NCBI RefSeq assembly: GCF_006538745.1
Contig: NZ_BJLR01000016.1
Span: forward strand, 1-64,000
Source: Cellulomonas cellasea
GTDB taxonomy: Bacteria; Actinomycetota; Actinomycetes; Actinomycetales; Cellulomonadaceae
Direction: 5' to 3'
Length of the DNA: 64,000 nucleotides
Shown here in pieces: positions 29,859 through 37,893 of the stretch; position 1 is the stretch's first letter, and each line of letters starts with the position of its first letter. Made by a program: the position numbers and the translations under genes. Under the pieces are notes generated by a model. The model searched no databases, was not told where the DNA came from, and saw only the letters and a list, made by a program, of their open reading frames with translations.

Positions 29859-30079
29859 GCACGACGGACGGCGGCGCCCGGGGCGACGTGCCCCTGACCG
29901 CGCGCATCGGACGGCCGGCGCTCGGCGCGCTCGCGCACGTCGGGGTCACGACGCTCCAGGAGGTGAGCCGGAGGAGCGAGGCCGAGCTCCTCGCGCTGCA
30001 CGGCGTGGGCCCCAGGGCCGTGCGGCTCCTGCGCGAGGCGCTCGCCGCCGAGGGGCTGACGCTGCGCGACGACGGCTGA
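29855..30079 (+). CDS. Small helix-hairpin-helix (RNA polymerase alpha-CTD-like) protein
   Basis: Protein of 74 residues: IGRPALGALAHVGVTTLQEVSRRSEAELLALHGVGPRAVRLLREALAAEGL. LLALHGVGPRAVRLL is an HhH motif of the kind used for non-specific DNA or RNA binding; the whole resembles the C-terminal domain of the RNA polymerase alpha subunit and small nucleic-acid-binding proteins. GGAGGGGA precedes the ATG, which overlaps the upstream stop codon as ATGA, so it is translated together with the rRNA methyltransferase and may assist it. Confidence 0.75.
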   Translation: MSTTDGGARGDVPLTARIGRPALGALAHVGVTTLQEVSRRSEAELLALHGVGPRAVRLLREALAAEGLTLRDDG

Positions 30080-30195
30080 GCCGCCGCGGCGACGGACGGG
30101 CCGCCGCGATGACGGCCGAGCCGGCGTGACGACCGCCGCGCGCCGCGAGGACGCCGAGGCGCCGCGACGACGCCGACCGGCCCGGCACCCACCGC

Positions 30196-30780
30196 TCACC
30201 CGTGCTGCGGCGGGTCCTCGCCCACGAGCCCGTCGACCGCCTCGCGCAGCAGGTCCGCGTGCCCGACGTGCCGCGCGTACTCGTCGTGCAGGTCCACGAG
30301 CACGCGGCGCAGGTTCGGCCCGTCGCCGTCCCACATCGGCGAGCGCGTGTGCTGGTCGAGCCCGCCGTCGGCGAGCGTCGCCGCCCACGCCGCGCGCGAC
30401 CGGGCGACCGCACCGCGCCACAGCGCGTACAGCTCCTCGGGGGAGTCGTCGGCGGCGGAGGTCCAGACCCACTCCGGGTCGTCGGGGTCCGCGGTGTCCC
30501 ACGGCGGTCCGAGGCGCTGCAGGCCCTCGCCGGTGCGGCTGGGCCGGCCGGTGACGTCGAGCACCGTGCGGTGGTCCTCGACGAGGGCGAGGTGCTTGAG
30601 CAGGCCGCCGAGCGTCATGGTCGACGGCGCGAGACGGCGGTTCAGGCCGTCCGCGTCGAGCCCGCCGGTCTTCCACGCGAACGTCGCGCGGGAGCGGTCC
30701 AGCGCGAACAGCAGCATCTCGACCTCGCCCGCGGTCATCGAGGGCTCCTCGATGCGCAGCTCGTCGTCGGTGTCGGTCAT
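30196..30780 (-). CDS. DinB-family (DUF664) protein
   Basis: Protein of 194 residues: GEVEMLLFALDRSRATFAWKTGGLDADGLNRRL, MTLGGLLKHLALVEDHRTV, YALWRGAVARSRAAWAATLA, VDLHDEYARHVGHADLLREAVDG. The DinB/DUF664 four-helix bundle carries three His ligands for a metal: one in LLKHLALVE and two in the HDEYARHVGH stretch. Members are thought to act on thiol adducts or stress metabolites; the substrate is unknown. ATG at 30780, divergent from the WYL regulator at 30914 with the TCCGGA repeat between them. Confidence 0.85.
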   Translation of the reverse strand: MTDTDDELRIEEPSMTAGEVEMLLFALDRSRATFAWKTGGLDADGLNRRLAPSTMTLGGLLKHLALVEDHRTVLDVTGRPSRTGEGLQRLGPPWDTADPDDPEWVWTSAADDSPEELYALWRGAVARSRAAWAATLADGGLDQHTRSPMWDGDGPNLRRVLVDLHDEYARHVGHADLLREAVDGLVGEDPPQHG

Positions 30781-30875
30781 GGGCGTCTCCTCGGTGAGCG
30801 GGTCGGTGAGCAGCGACGGGGACGGTGTCCGCCGCGGGCCCCTGCCGGTGGCCGTGGGACCGACGCTAGGGTCGG

Positions 30876-30898
30876 TTCCGGACGATCGGCTTCCGGAA
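30876..30898. promoter_or_regulatory. Inverted repeat operator, TCCGGA-N9-TCCGGA (second copy)
   Basis: TTCCGGA (30876-30882) and TCCGGAA (30892-30898) form a seven-base inverted repeat with a nine-base spacer, 15 bases before the WYL regulator start and about 96 bases from the divergent DinB gene. Core sequence and spacing match 26656-26678. Confidence 0.7.
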
Positions 30899-30913
30899 TG
30901 GAGGCGTGAGGCG

Positions 30914-31912
30914 ATGACGGCCGACGAGAGCCCCACCGCACGTGCGCTGCTCACGCTCGAGCTGCTGCAGGACGCCCCGGGCGTGACCGCCGACCGCCTC
31001 GCCGCCCGGCTCGGCGTGAGCGAGCGCGCGGCCCGCCGGTACGTCGGGATCCTGCGCGAGGCCGGCATCCCGGTCGAGTCGGTGCGCGGGCCGTACGGCG
31101 GCTACCGCGTCGGCCGGGGGCTGCGCGCCGCGCCGCTGCGGTTCACCGACGCCGAGGCGCTCGCGCTCGTCATGGCGGTGCTCGACGGCCACCACGACGC
31201 CGACGACCCGGCGGACCCGGTCGGGCGGGCGCTCGACAAGATCCTGCGTGCGCTGCCCGGACCCGTCGCGGCGCAGGCCACGGCCGTGCGCCGGACCGCC
31301 GCCGCGGCACCGGACCGCGCGGCCGCCCGGCCCGACCCCGCCACGGCGAGCGCGCTCGTGCACGCGTGCGCGGAGCGCCGGCCCGTCCGGATCGGCTACC
31401 GGTCCGAGGCCGGGAACGCCTGGGACTCCGAGGTGGACCCGTGGGCCGTCGTGGTCCGCCACGGCCGCTGGTACCTCGTGTGCCGGCTGCACCGGGCCGA
31501 CGCGGTGCGCGCGTACCGCGTGGACCGGGTCGGCGCGGTCGAGGTGCTCGCCGGCACGTTCGCGCCGCCCGACGACCTCGACCCCGTCGCGCTGCTCGAC
31601 GAGCACCTCGCGACGGGGTGGGAGTACACGGCGGACGTCGTGATCGAGGAGCCGGTCGCGGGCGTGCGGCGTCGGCTGCCCCGCGCGCTGGGCCGCCTCG
31701 AGGCGCTCGACGACTCGTCGACGCGCCTGACCGGCACCACGAGCAACCCGTTCTGGTACGCCGAGCAGCTCGCGGTCCTCCCGGTCCCGTTCCGGGTGCT
31801 CGGCGGGCCGGAGCTGCGCGCCACCGTCGGGGCGCTCGGGCGGCGGCTCAGCGCGGCGGTCGCGGACACCGGTGCCGGTGCCGCGGCGGACGACGACCCC
31901 GCTGCGGGGTGA
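30914..31912 (+). CDS. WYL-domain transcriptional regulator
   Basis: Protein of 332 residues. N-terminal winged helix: LLTLELLQDAPGVTADRLAARLGVSERAARRYVGILREAGIPVESVRGPYGGYRVGRGL. The WYL domain is in VDPWAVVVRHGRWYLVCRLHRADAVRAYRVDRVGAVEVL, followed by a WCX part. It is divergent from the DinB gene, and the TCCGGA-N9-TCCGGA repeat lies just upstream of its ATG, as also at the WYL regulator ending at 25562. The two regulators may therefore read the same operator or cross-regulate. Ligand unknown. Confidence 0.9.
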   Translation: MTADESPTARALLTLELLQDAPGVTADRLAARLGVSERAARRYVGILREAGIPVESVRGPYGGYRVGRGLRAAPLRFTDAEALALVMAVLDGHHDADDPADPVGRALDKILRALPGPVAAQATAVRRTAAAAPDRAAARPDPATASALVHACAERRPVRIGYRSEAGNAWDSEVDPWAVVVRHGRWYLVCRLHRADAVRAYRVDRVGAVEVLAGTFAPPDDLDPVALLDEHLATGWEYTADVVIEEPVAGVRRRLPRALGRLEALDDSSTRLTGTTSNPFWYAEQLAVLPVPFRVLGGPELRATVGALGRRLSAAVADTGAGAAADDDPAAG

Positions 31913-32031
31913 GGGGCGCTGCGGCGTGAGTGGCGCGTCGTGGCGAGCGTGCCGCGGAGCGGGTCGCTCTGGCGCCGGGAAGCCCCGCGCTGCCACAGTG
32001 GCTGCCTGACCTGCGGCGACGGGAGCAGCGC

Positions 32032-32739
32032 GTGCTGGACAGCCTGATCGGCGGGGTGCTGGGCATGGACGTCTTCGCCGCGGTGCTCGTGCTGGCGCGG
32101 GCCCGCGTGTTCGGCACCCGGCTCTACCGGCCCATGCTGCTGAACCTGGCGCTGTGCGCGGCGCCGCTGCTCGTGCTCCTCGCGGGGCTCCTCGTCGTGG
32201 TGCTCACGCGGCTCGCCGGCGCGCCCGACTGGGTCGAGTGGCTCCTGGCGGGCGTCACCGCGGTCGTGTGGCTGCTCCTGCTGCCGAACGCCGGCTACCT
32301 CGTCACGGAGCTCAACCTGAGCCACCGGCGCGACGGGGACGGGGTGCCGATGTGGTTCGACATCGGCCTCGTCATCGGGCTCGCGATGGCAGGTGTGCTG
32401 ACGACCGTGCTCAACGTCTTCGCGGTGCACCTGTCCTACGCGCTGCTGCGGTACGGCGACCGGGCGTCGGCGCTCGAGCACGCGGACGGTCGCGTGCTCG
32501 TCGGCGTGCTGCTGCTGCTCGTCTGGCTCGGCATGTATCTCGGGCGGTACCTGCGCCTCAACAGCTGGGACGTGACGCACCCGACCGCCCTGGTCCGCAA
32601 GCTCCACGCGCACGTCGTGACCGAGCGGCAGGCGGGCGCGCTCGTCGGCTTCTGCGTGACGCACACGGTGTTCTTCGCCCTCATGTACGTGGTGGTGATC
32701 GGTCCCGTCGTCGCAGGCCTCGCTGCGGCGGAGCGCTGA
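32032..32739 (+). CDS. DUF1361 membrane protein
   Basis: Protein of 235 residues with about six membrane helices (LLNLALCAAPLLVLLAGLLVVVL, VEWLLAGVTAVVWLLLLPNAGYLVTELN, FDIGLVIGLAMAGVLTTVLNVFAVH, VLVGVLLLLVWLGMYLGRYLRLN, ALVGFCVTHTVFFALMYVVV). LPNAGYLVTEL and LGRYLRLNSWD are the conserved DUF1361 blocks. Function is not known. GGGAG lies six bases before the GTG at 32032; an in-frame upstream extension is hydrophilic and unlike the family. Ends at a shared hairpin. Confidence 0.8.
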   Translation: MLDSLIGGVLGMDVFAAVLVLARARVFGTRLYRPMLLNLALCAAPLLVLLAGLLVVVLTRLAGAPDWVEWLLAGVTAVVWLLLLPNAGYLVTELNLSHRRDGDGVPMWFDIGLVIGLAMAGVLTTVLNVFAVHLSYALLRYGDRASALEHADGRVLVGVLLLLVWLGMYLGRYLRLNSWDVTHPTALVRKLHAHVVTERQAGALVGFCVTHTVFFALMYVVVIGPVVAGLAAAER

Positions 32740-32772
32740 CCGCCCCCCGACCGACCGGGACCGGTCGCGGGA

Positions 32773-32810
32773 CGGTGGCGTCGCCGTCGCGCCCGACGAC
32801 GACGCCACCG
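32773..32810. terminator. Bidirectional hairpin terminator
   Basis: CGGTGGCGTCG (32773-32783) pairs over 11 bases with CGACGCCACCG (32800-32810) between the convergent DUF1361 (32739) and M64 protease (32820) stop codons. Confidence 0.65.
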
Positions 32811-32819
32811 CCCGTCACG

Positions 32820-34730
32820 TCACGTCACCGCGACCTGGAACCACCCGCCGGCCCAGCCGCCGCTGCCGTCCCACCACGTGCTCCAGACGCGGGAATCCGT
32901 GCCGACCGTGAAGACGTCGAGGTGCTCGGCGACCCGGGAGATCGCCGCGACCTGGCCGCCGGGCTTCCCGACCCCGCCGGCGACGTGGAACCAGCCCGCC
33001 CAGCCGGACGACTCGTTCCACCACGTGCTGTAGACGCGGTTGTCCGTGCCGATCACGAACAGGTCGAGGTGGTCGGAGTAGCGGGCCACCGCCGTGACGG
33101 GCGACCCGGCCGAGGCGACCCCGCCGGAGACCTGGAACCACGTGCCCCAGCCGGACCGGGCGTTCCACCACGTCGAGACGATCCTCCCGTCGGGCGCCGT
33201 GGTGAACAGGTCGAGCTGATCGGGGTGCCGCGCCACGACGGTGACCGTGGAGTCGGGCCGCGCCGTCTGCCCGCCGACCTGGAACCACCCCGCCCAGCCG
33301 GTGCGCTCGTCCCACCAGGTGCTCCACACCCGGTTGTCGGTGCCCACGGTGAACACGTCGAGGTGGAACGGGTACCGCGCGACCGCGGTGACCGTCGCAC
33401 CCGGCGCCGCGACCCCGCCGCCGAGCTGGAACCACTCCGCCCAGCCGGAGCGCGCGTCCCACCACGTCGACATGACGCGGCCGTCCGACGCCGTGGTGAA
33501 CAGGTCGAGGTGGTCCGCGTAGCGGCTCACGACGGTGACGGTCGACCCGGGCCGGGCCACGAGCGACCCGATCCGGAACCACCCGGACCAACCGGTCGAC
33601 TGGTCCCACCACGCGCTCCACACCCGGTTGTCCGTGCCCACGACGAAGAGGTCGAGGTGCCCGGCGTACCGGGCGACGGACGTGACGGGGGAGCCCGCGC
33701 CGCCCGGCGAGGCGAACCCGCCGGAGACGTGGAACCACCCCGCCCACCCGACCGACTGGTCCCACCAGTCGCTCATCGTGCGGCCGTCGGACGCGACCGC
33801 GAACACGTCGAGGTGCTCGGGGTAGCGGGCGACGACGGAGATCGGTGTGCGGGCGCGTGCGTCGAGCACCGACAGCGGCCAGAGCCGGTTCCAGATCACC
33901 TGGCGGCAGACGCGGCAGAACGGCACGCTCAGGTTCCGCATCTTGCAGTCGAACTCGGGCCGGTACGCGCCGCAGTGGTAGTAGTGGGCGCCCTCGAAGG
34001 CCCCGACCGTGCCGGTGGGGACCGGACTGGGACGCGAGTCGACCGTCGAGCAGTCCGGGTTCGACATCGTCGGGATCGCCGTCGCCGCGTCGACCGCCCA
34101 CGCCCACTTCAGCGTGGCCCGCGTGCTCTGGATCGTCACGTTCGGCTCGGACGGCTCGGTCGCCGGGTGGTGGTCGTGCCCCGTCTCGTCGCCGCCCGCG
34201 TAGTACGGGTACTCGTCGGCGAGGCCGAACGCGGTGTGCCCCATCTCGTGGATCGCGATCTCGGTCGCCCCGGTCGCGAGCGAGTACGTCCCGACCGAGC
34301 CGCCGGCCCCGCCGTAGACCGTCGAGTTCACGACGACCAGCACGGTCGTGACCTCGGGGACCTGCGCGGCGGCGACCGTGAGCGCCGTGGTGGCGTTCAC
34401 GAGCAGGAGCCGGCGGATGCCGTTGCCGCCGAAGGTCGCGTCGAAGTAGGTCCGGACGACGGCGCCGGTCCCGCCCGCGGACGCCGGGTCGTCGGCCCCC
34501 GAGTCGGTCGAGGCGACGTTGACGCGGAAGACGTTGACCGCCGGGCTGAGCTCGTCGAACGGGGGCGTGCCCGTGAACGCGGTCACGAACGCCGCAGCCG
34601 CGGTGTCGAACGCGCCCTGCTCGGCGGCCGTGAAGCCCTCGGCGAGGAGCACGACGTTGAAGGCCCGGTTGCGGGGCTGGTTGCCGAAGATCTGGGTGAC
34701 ACCCTGGACGGTGCCGTCGGAGGTCGTCAT
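32820..34730 (-). CDS. M64-type zinc metalloprotease with seven-bladed lectin-like propeller
   Basis: Protein of 636 residues without a signal peptide (MTTSDGTVQGVTQIF). The M64 (IgA-protease-like) domain is at about 1-295, with the zinc motif HEMGHTAFGLADEY at 161-174 and a cysteine-rich stretch (CSTVD, YYHCGAYRPEFDCKM, FCRVCRQ) that may bind a structural metal. Residues 298-636 are seven repeats of about 47 residues with the pattern YxxHLDLFxxxxDxRxxSxWWDxxxGWxxWF, a PLL/tectonin-type propeller. Blades 1, 3 and 5 carry SDGR/PDGR and the others TDNR or TDSR. Such propellers bind sugars in known cases. It is the second gene of an operon, 13 bases after a 154-residue companion. How it leaves the cell, if it does, is unknown. 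Confidence 0.85.
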   Translation of the reverse strand: MTTSDGTVQGVTQIFGNQPRNRAFNVVLLAEGFTAAEQGAFDTAAAAFVTAFTGTPPFDELSPAVNVFRVNVASTDSGADDPASAGGTGAVVRTYFDATFGGNGIRRLLLVNATTALTVAAAQVPEVTTVLVVVNSTVYGGAGGSVGTYSLATGATEIAIHEMGHTAFGLADEYPYYAGGDETGHDHHPATEPSEPNVTIQSTRATLKWAWAVDAATAIPTMSNPDCSTVDSRPSPVPTGTVGAFEGAHYYHCGAYRPEFDCKMRNLSVPFCRVCRQVIWNRLWPLSVLDARARTPISVVARYPEHLDVFAVASDGRTMSDWWDQSVGWAGWFHVSGGFASPGGAGSPVTSVARYAGHLDLFVVGTDNRVWSAWWDQSTGWSGWFRIGSLVARPGSTVTVVSRYADHLDLFTTASDGRVMSTWWDARSGWAEWFQLGGGVAAPGATVTAVARYPFHLDVFTVGTDNRVWSTWWDERTGWAGWFQVGGQTARPDSTVTVVARHPDQLDLFTTAPDGRIVSTWWNARSGWGTWFQVSGGVASAGSPVTAVARYSDHLDLFVIGTDNRVYSTWWNESSGWAGWFHVAGGVGKPGGQVAAISRVAEHLDVFTVGTDSRVWSTWWDGSGGWAGGWFQVAVT

Positions 34731-34743
34731 GGTCGCCGCCCCC

Positions 34744-35208
34744 TCAGCCCAGCTCGACGGGGAAGGTGGCGAGCTCGGTGGCGCGGGCGCGCGCCTCGGA
34801 CGGCGCGGGCGCCGGGCCGGTGTCGCCCTCGGCCGGCCGGGCCGCCGGGGGCACCCGCAGCACCGCGACCTGCTGCGCCAGGTCCGCGGCGGGCAGCACC
34901 ACGGTGAACGCGCCGTGCGGGCGGTCCACCTCGGTGCGCGTGATGGGCTCGCCCGGGTCCTCGGGGAACACCTCGAGGCTGCTGCCGAGCTCGCCGCGGA
35001 CGGGGACCGCCGCGAGCGGCGTGCCGTCGGCGCCGCGCACCTCGACGTAGTGGCCGGGCGGCAGGGCGCGCTCCTGGTGCAGGTCGAAGCCGGTGACGGC
35101 GACGTCGACGCGCTGCTGGGAGACGAGGCGGACGTCGTCGCCGTCGTACTCGAAGATGAAGCGGACCGCGGACTCGGGCGGGGTCGCGGTCTCGTCGGGC
35201 TCGCTCAT
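34744..35208 (-). CDS. 154-residue companion of the M64 protease
   Basis: Protein of 154 residues without signal or membrane segments. It begins MSEPDETATPPESAVRF, followed by IFEYDGDDVRLVSQQRVDVAV and a sheet-rich region (YVEVRGADGTPLAAVPV, AFTVVLPAADLAQQVAVL) that looks like an immunoglobulin-like or jelly-roll fold, and a low-complexity tail. FEYDGDDVRLV resembles YEFALPDGDDVELV in the N-terminal region of the trypsin-like protease at 7089-8177. It is the first gene of a two-gene operon with the M64 protease. A protease-associated propeptide, inhibitor, chaperone or targeting factor is conceivable; no role is established. Confidence 0.75.
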   Translation of the reverse strand: MSEPDETATPPESAVRFIFEYDGDDVRLVSQQRVDVAVTGFDLHQERALPPGHYVEVRGADGTPLAAVPVRGELGSSLEVFPEDPGEPITRTEVDRPHGAFTVVLPAADLAQQVAVLRVPPAARPAEGDTGPAPAPSEARARATELATFPVELG

Positions 35209-35454
35209 GGGTGGTCCTCGTCTCTGAGGTGCTGCGGGCGTGGGGTGCTGCGGGTGGTGGGGTCCGCCGCGCCCGGGGGCGGGCGGTCACGGGGGAGGAC
35301 GGCGGCGTCCGAAGGGTGATACCCGGCTGCGCGTCCGGGCCGGGATGACGGCACGTCGGGGCAGCCACGCGGGCGCGTCGGCTCCCGGACCGCCGTCCCG
35401 CACCGCGTGGTCGCGCTCCGTCCCGGCGGGCCCCGACGGCTACGCTCGCCCGTC

Positions 35455-36021
35455 GTGACCCACCGCACCTCTCCCCACCCCCTCCGGCGGACCGCCGCCG
35501 TCGGAGCGCTGCTCCTCGCGCTCACGGCCTGCACCCCGGACGCGACGGACGACCCCGAGCCGACCGCGGCCGCGACCGGCGGACCCGTCGTCGTCGGGGC
35601 GCAGGAGTACGAGCCGATCCTCGAGATGACCCTGCCCGTGCCCCGCTCCGCGAAGGGGAACGAGACGACCGTGGGGCTCGTGTCCCTGGTCCAGTCGGGC
35701 CGGACGACCGAGCTGCGGCTCGTGCTCACCCCGAGCTTCCCGGAGGCGGAGGAGGGTGAGCAGATCTCGGTCTACGACATGTTCGGCGGCGACGTGCTCC
35801 CCCAGATCTGGGACGTCGCGGGCCTGCGCTCGTACAGCGTGGTCTCGGACACCGGGCGCGACTTCGAGACGGACGTCGTGCGCGCGACGGCGGCGAACGG
35901 CGAGGCCGTGCTCTACCAGGCGTTCTTCCCGGCGCTCGAGGAGCGCCCCGAGACCGTCGACCTCGTGCTGCACCCGTCCTGGCCCGTCGTCGAGGACGTC
36001 CCCGTGACGTACGAGGACTGA
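35455..36021 (+). CDS. Lipoprotein sharing a domain with the adjacent OmpA-family protein
   Basis: Protein of 188 residues with signal peptide and lipobox (VGALLLALTACTPD). The mature domain (about 45-188) includes LVSLVQSGRTTELRLVLTPSFPE, ISVYDMFGGDVLPQIWDVAGL and ends VDLVLHPSWPVVEDVPVTYED. The C-terminal region of the next protein (OmpA-type, 36025) has the same order and ends VDVSLVPQWPVFTGVPVVRGE, so the two share a domain by duplication. A GTG eight bases after TACGCT (35441-35446) suggests a leaderless mRNA. The next gene begins three bases after its stop codon. Confidence 0.8.
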   Translation: MTHRTSPHPLRRTAAVGALLLALTACTPDATDDPEPTAAATGGPVVVGAQEYEPILEMTLPVPRSAKGNETTVGLVSLVQSGRTTELRLVLTPSFPEAEEGEQISVYDMFGGDVLPQIWDVAGLRSYSVVSDTGRDFETDVVRATAANGEAVLYQAFFPALEERPETVDLVLHPSWPVVEDVPVTYED

Positions 36022-36024
36022 CGC

Positions 36025-37137
36025 GTGCGCGCCACGACGCACCGCCGCCTGCTGGCGGCCACCGCCTCCCTCGCCGTCCTCGTCGCGACCGGGACCGCCG
36101 CGCCCGCGACCGCCGCGGACGCCACCGACGGTCCGGGGGTCGACGTGCTCACGCTCGACGACCTCGGGGACCCCACCGACTCCGCGCTCGACGCGGCGTC
36201 CCTCCAGCACGGGGGCACGCCGCGCGACCACACGCTCGACGGCACGATCACGTCGGTCCAGGTCGTCGAGACCGAGGGCGAGGAGGTCCTGGTCACGCTC
36301 GCCTCCGACCTGCTCTTCGCGATCGACAGCGCGGACCTCGGCGAGGCCGCCCGCCAGCGCGTCTCCGAGCTCGCCGCCTCCGTGCCGCAGGGCGCGACGC
36401 TCGCCGTCGACGGCCACACCGACTCGGTCGCGTCGGACGAGCACAACCAGGGGCTCTCCGAGCGGCGGGCCCAGGCGGTCGCCGCCGTCGTCGCCACCGC
36501 CCGCCCGGACCTCGTGCTCGACGTCCGCGGGCACGGCGAGAGCGCCCTCAAGGTCCCCGAGACGGGCGACGGGGCCGCCGACGCGCGCGCCCAGAACCGC
36601 CGCGTCGAGCTGCGCTACCGCGCCCCGGGCGCGGTGGCGACGGACACCGAGACGGCGCGGCCGACCGCGGAGCCGGCGCCCTACGTCCCCGGCGAGCTCC
36701 GGGCCGAGGTGCTCGACCCGGACGCCGTGGTCGCCGAGCACGAGGTGGTCGTCCCCTCCGGCGAGGGCGAGGGGGCCCGCGTGCGGGTCGGCGTCGAGGA
36801 GGTCGTGGTGCGCGGCTCGGTCGCGCGGGTGCGGTTCCAGCTCACGCCGCTCGACGAGTTCGACGCCGACGGCTGGCACAGCGTCTACGCGCTCACGGGT
36901 GAGGGCGAGCTCTACGCGCGGGTGATCGACCCGGCGAACCTCACGACGTACCGGCCCGCCAACTACGTGTTCCTCGAGTGGGAGACGGACACCGTCCGGG
37001 TCCAGACCCGCGTCGACGAGCCCGTGCGCTTCGAGACCTACGTCGCGCGGCCGCTCGCCGACGTCGACACCGTCGACGTGTCCCTCGTGCCGCAGTGGCC
37101 GGTGTTCACGGGCGTCCCGGTCGTCCGGGGCGAGTAG
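36025..37137 (+). CDS. OmpA-domain cell-wall protein
   Basis: Protein of 370 residues. Signal peptide (LLAATASLAVLVATGTAAPATA), then an OmpA/MotB peptidoglycan-binding domain at about 85-195: LLFAIDSADLGEAARQRVSELAASVPQGATLAVDGHTDSVASDEHNQGLSERRAQAV and RAQNRRVEL, with the conserved Asp (GHTD) and the closing Arg that hold diaminopimelate. The C-terminal 170 residues match the neighbouring lipoprotein's domain (VRFQLTPLDEFDADGWHSVYAL through VPQWPVFTGVPVV). OmpA domains in Gram-positive actinobacteria anchor secreted proteins to peptidoglycan. GTG start, three bases after the lipoprotein gene; one operon. Confidence 0.85.
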   Translation: MRATTHRRLLAATASLAVLVATGTAAPATAADATDGPGVDVLTLDDLGDPTDSALDAASLQHGGTPRDHTLDGTITSVQVVETEGEEVLVTLASDLLFAIDSADLGEAARQRVSELAASVPQGATLAVDGHTDSVASDEHNQGLSERRAQAVAAVVATARPDLVLDVRGHGESALKVPETGDGAADARAQNRRVELRYRAPGAVATDTETARPTAEPAPYVPGELRAEVLDPDAVVAEHEVVVPSGEGEGARVRVGVEEVVVRGSVARVRFQLTPLDEFDADGWHSVYALTGEGELYARVIDPANLTTYRPANYVFLEWETDTVRVQTRVDEPVRFETYVARPLADVDTVDVSLVPQWPVFTGVPVVRGE

Positions 37138-37236
37138 CGCTCGCGTGGCCGGCGGAGCTGCGGGCGCGCGGGCGAGCGGGACGAGCTGTCGTCGCCGTCG
37201 TCGCCCACCGTCCGCCGGACCGTCGCGCGCTGTCCG

Positions 37237-37893
37237 TCAGGCCGGCGCGTGCGGGACGACGAGCCCTGCGAGCCACGACCGCCACGCGGGCCGGACCAGC
37301 GCCGCGAGCGCCGCGTAGCCCTCGGCCCCGGGGTGCGCGCCGTCGCCGCCGTCCCGCACCTGCGCCGTCCACGCCCCGTCCGCGAGGAGCGGACCCAGCA
37401 CCTCGACGGCCGTGACCCCGTGCGCCGCGGCCTCGGCGCGCAGCCGGGCGTCGACGTCCGCGATCCGGGCGTTGACGCGCTCGTCCGCGATCGGCGGCGG
37501 CCCGACGACGAGCACGTCCAGCCCTCGCTCCGCCGAGCCGGCCAGCAGCGTCCGCAGGTGCGCCACGGTCTCGTCGGGCGCGACCCGGGGCCCGCCGTCG
37601 TCGCCGTCCGTCGCGTCGTTGACCCCGAACGACACCACCAGCCCGGTGCGCCCGGCGCGGGGGAGGCGCGCGGTCGTCTCGCGCTCCCACCGCGCCAGCA
37701 CGTCGGCCGAGGTGTTGCGGCGCACGCCGAGGGGGTACGCGGTGAGGTCGGTCCCGGCGGCGCGGGCGTCGGCGACGAGGCGCGTCGTCCAGCCGAGGCC
37801 GGTCGGGTCGCCCACGCCGGCGACGAACGAGTCGCCGAGGAAGAGCACGGTGACGGGGCCGGCCTCCGGGGAGGTCGGCGCGGCCGCGCTCAC
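37237..37893 (-). CDS. SGNH-hydrolase-type esterase (cytosolic)
   Basis: Protein of 218 residues with the four SGNH blocks: TVLFLGDSFVAGVG (Ser), YPLGVRRNTSADVLARW, LVVSFGVNDATDG (Gly-Val-Asn-Asp), and DGAHPGAEGYAAL (Asp-His). No leader. GTG at 37893 overlaps the LysE stop codon as GTGA, so translation of the two genes is coupled; an enzyme-exporter pair is plausible, with the esterase acting on what LysE exports, but this is inference. It faces the OmpA operon. Confidence 0.85.
   Translation of the reverse strand: MSAAAPTSPEAGPVTVLFLGDSFVAGVGDPTGLGWTTRLVADARAAGTDLTAYPLGVRRNTSADVLARWERETTARLPRAGRTGLVVSFGVNDATDGDDGGPRVAPDETVAHLRTLLAGSAERGLDVLVVGPPPIADERVNARIADVDARLRAEAAAHGVTAVEVLGPLLADGAWTAQVRDGGDGAHPGAEGYAALAALVRPAWRSWLAGLVVPHAPA

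Noticed and set aside
32820-33840. Regular 141-bp periodicity
   Set aside because: It comes from the seven propeller repeats of the M64 protease, not from a CRISPR array or a non-coding repeat.
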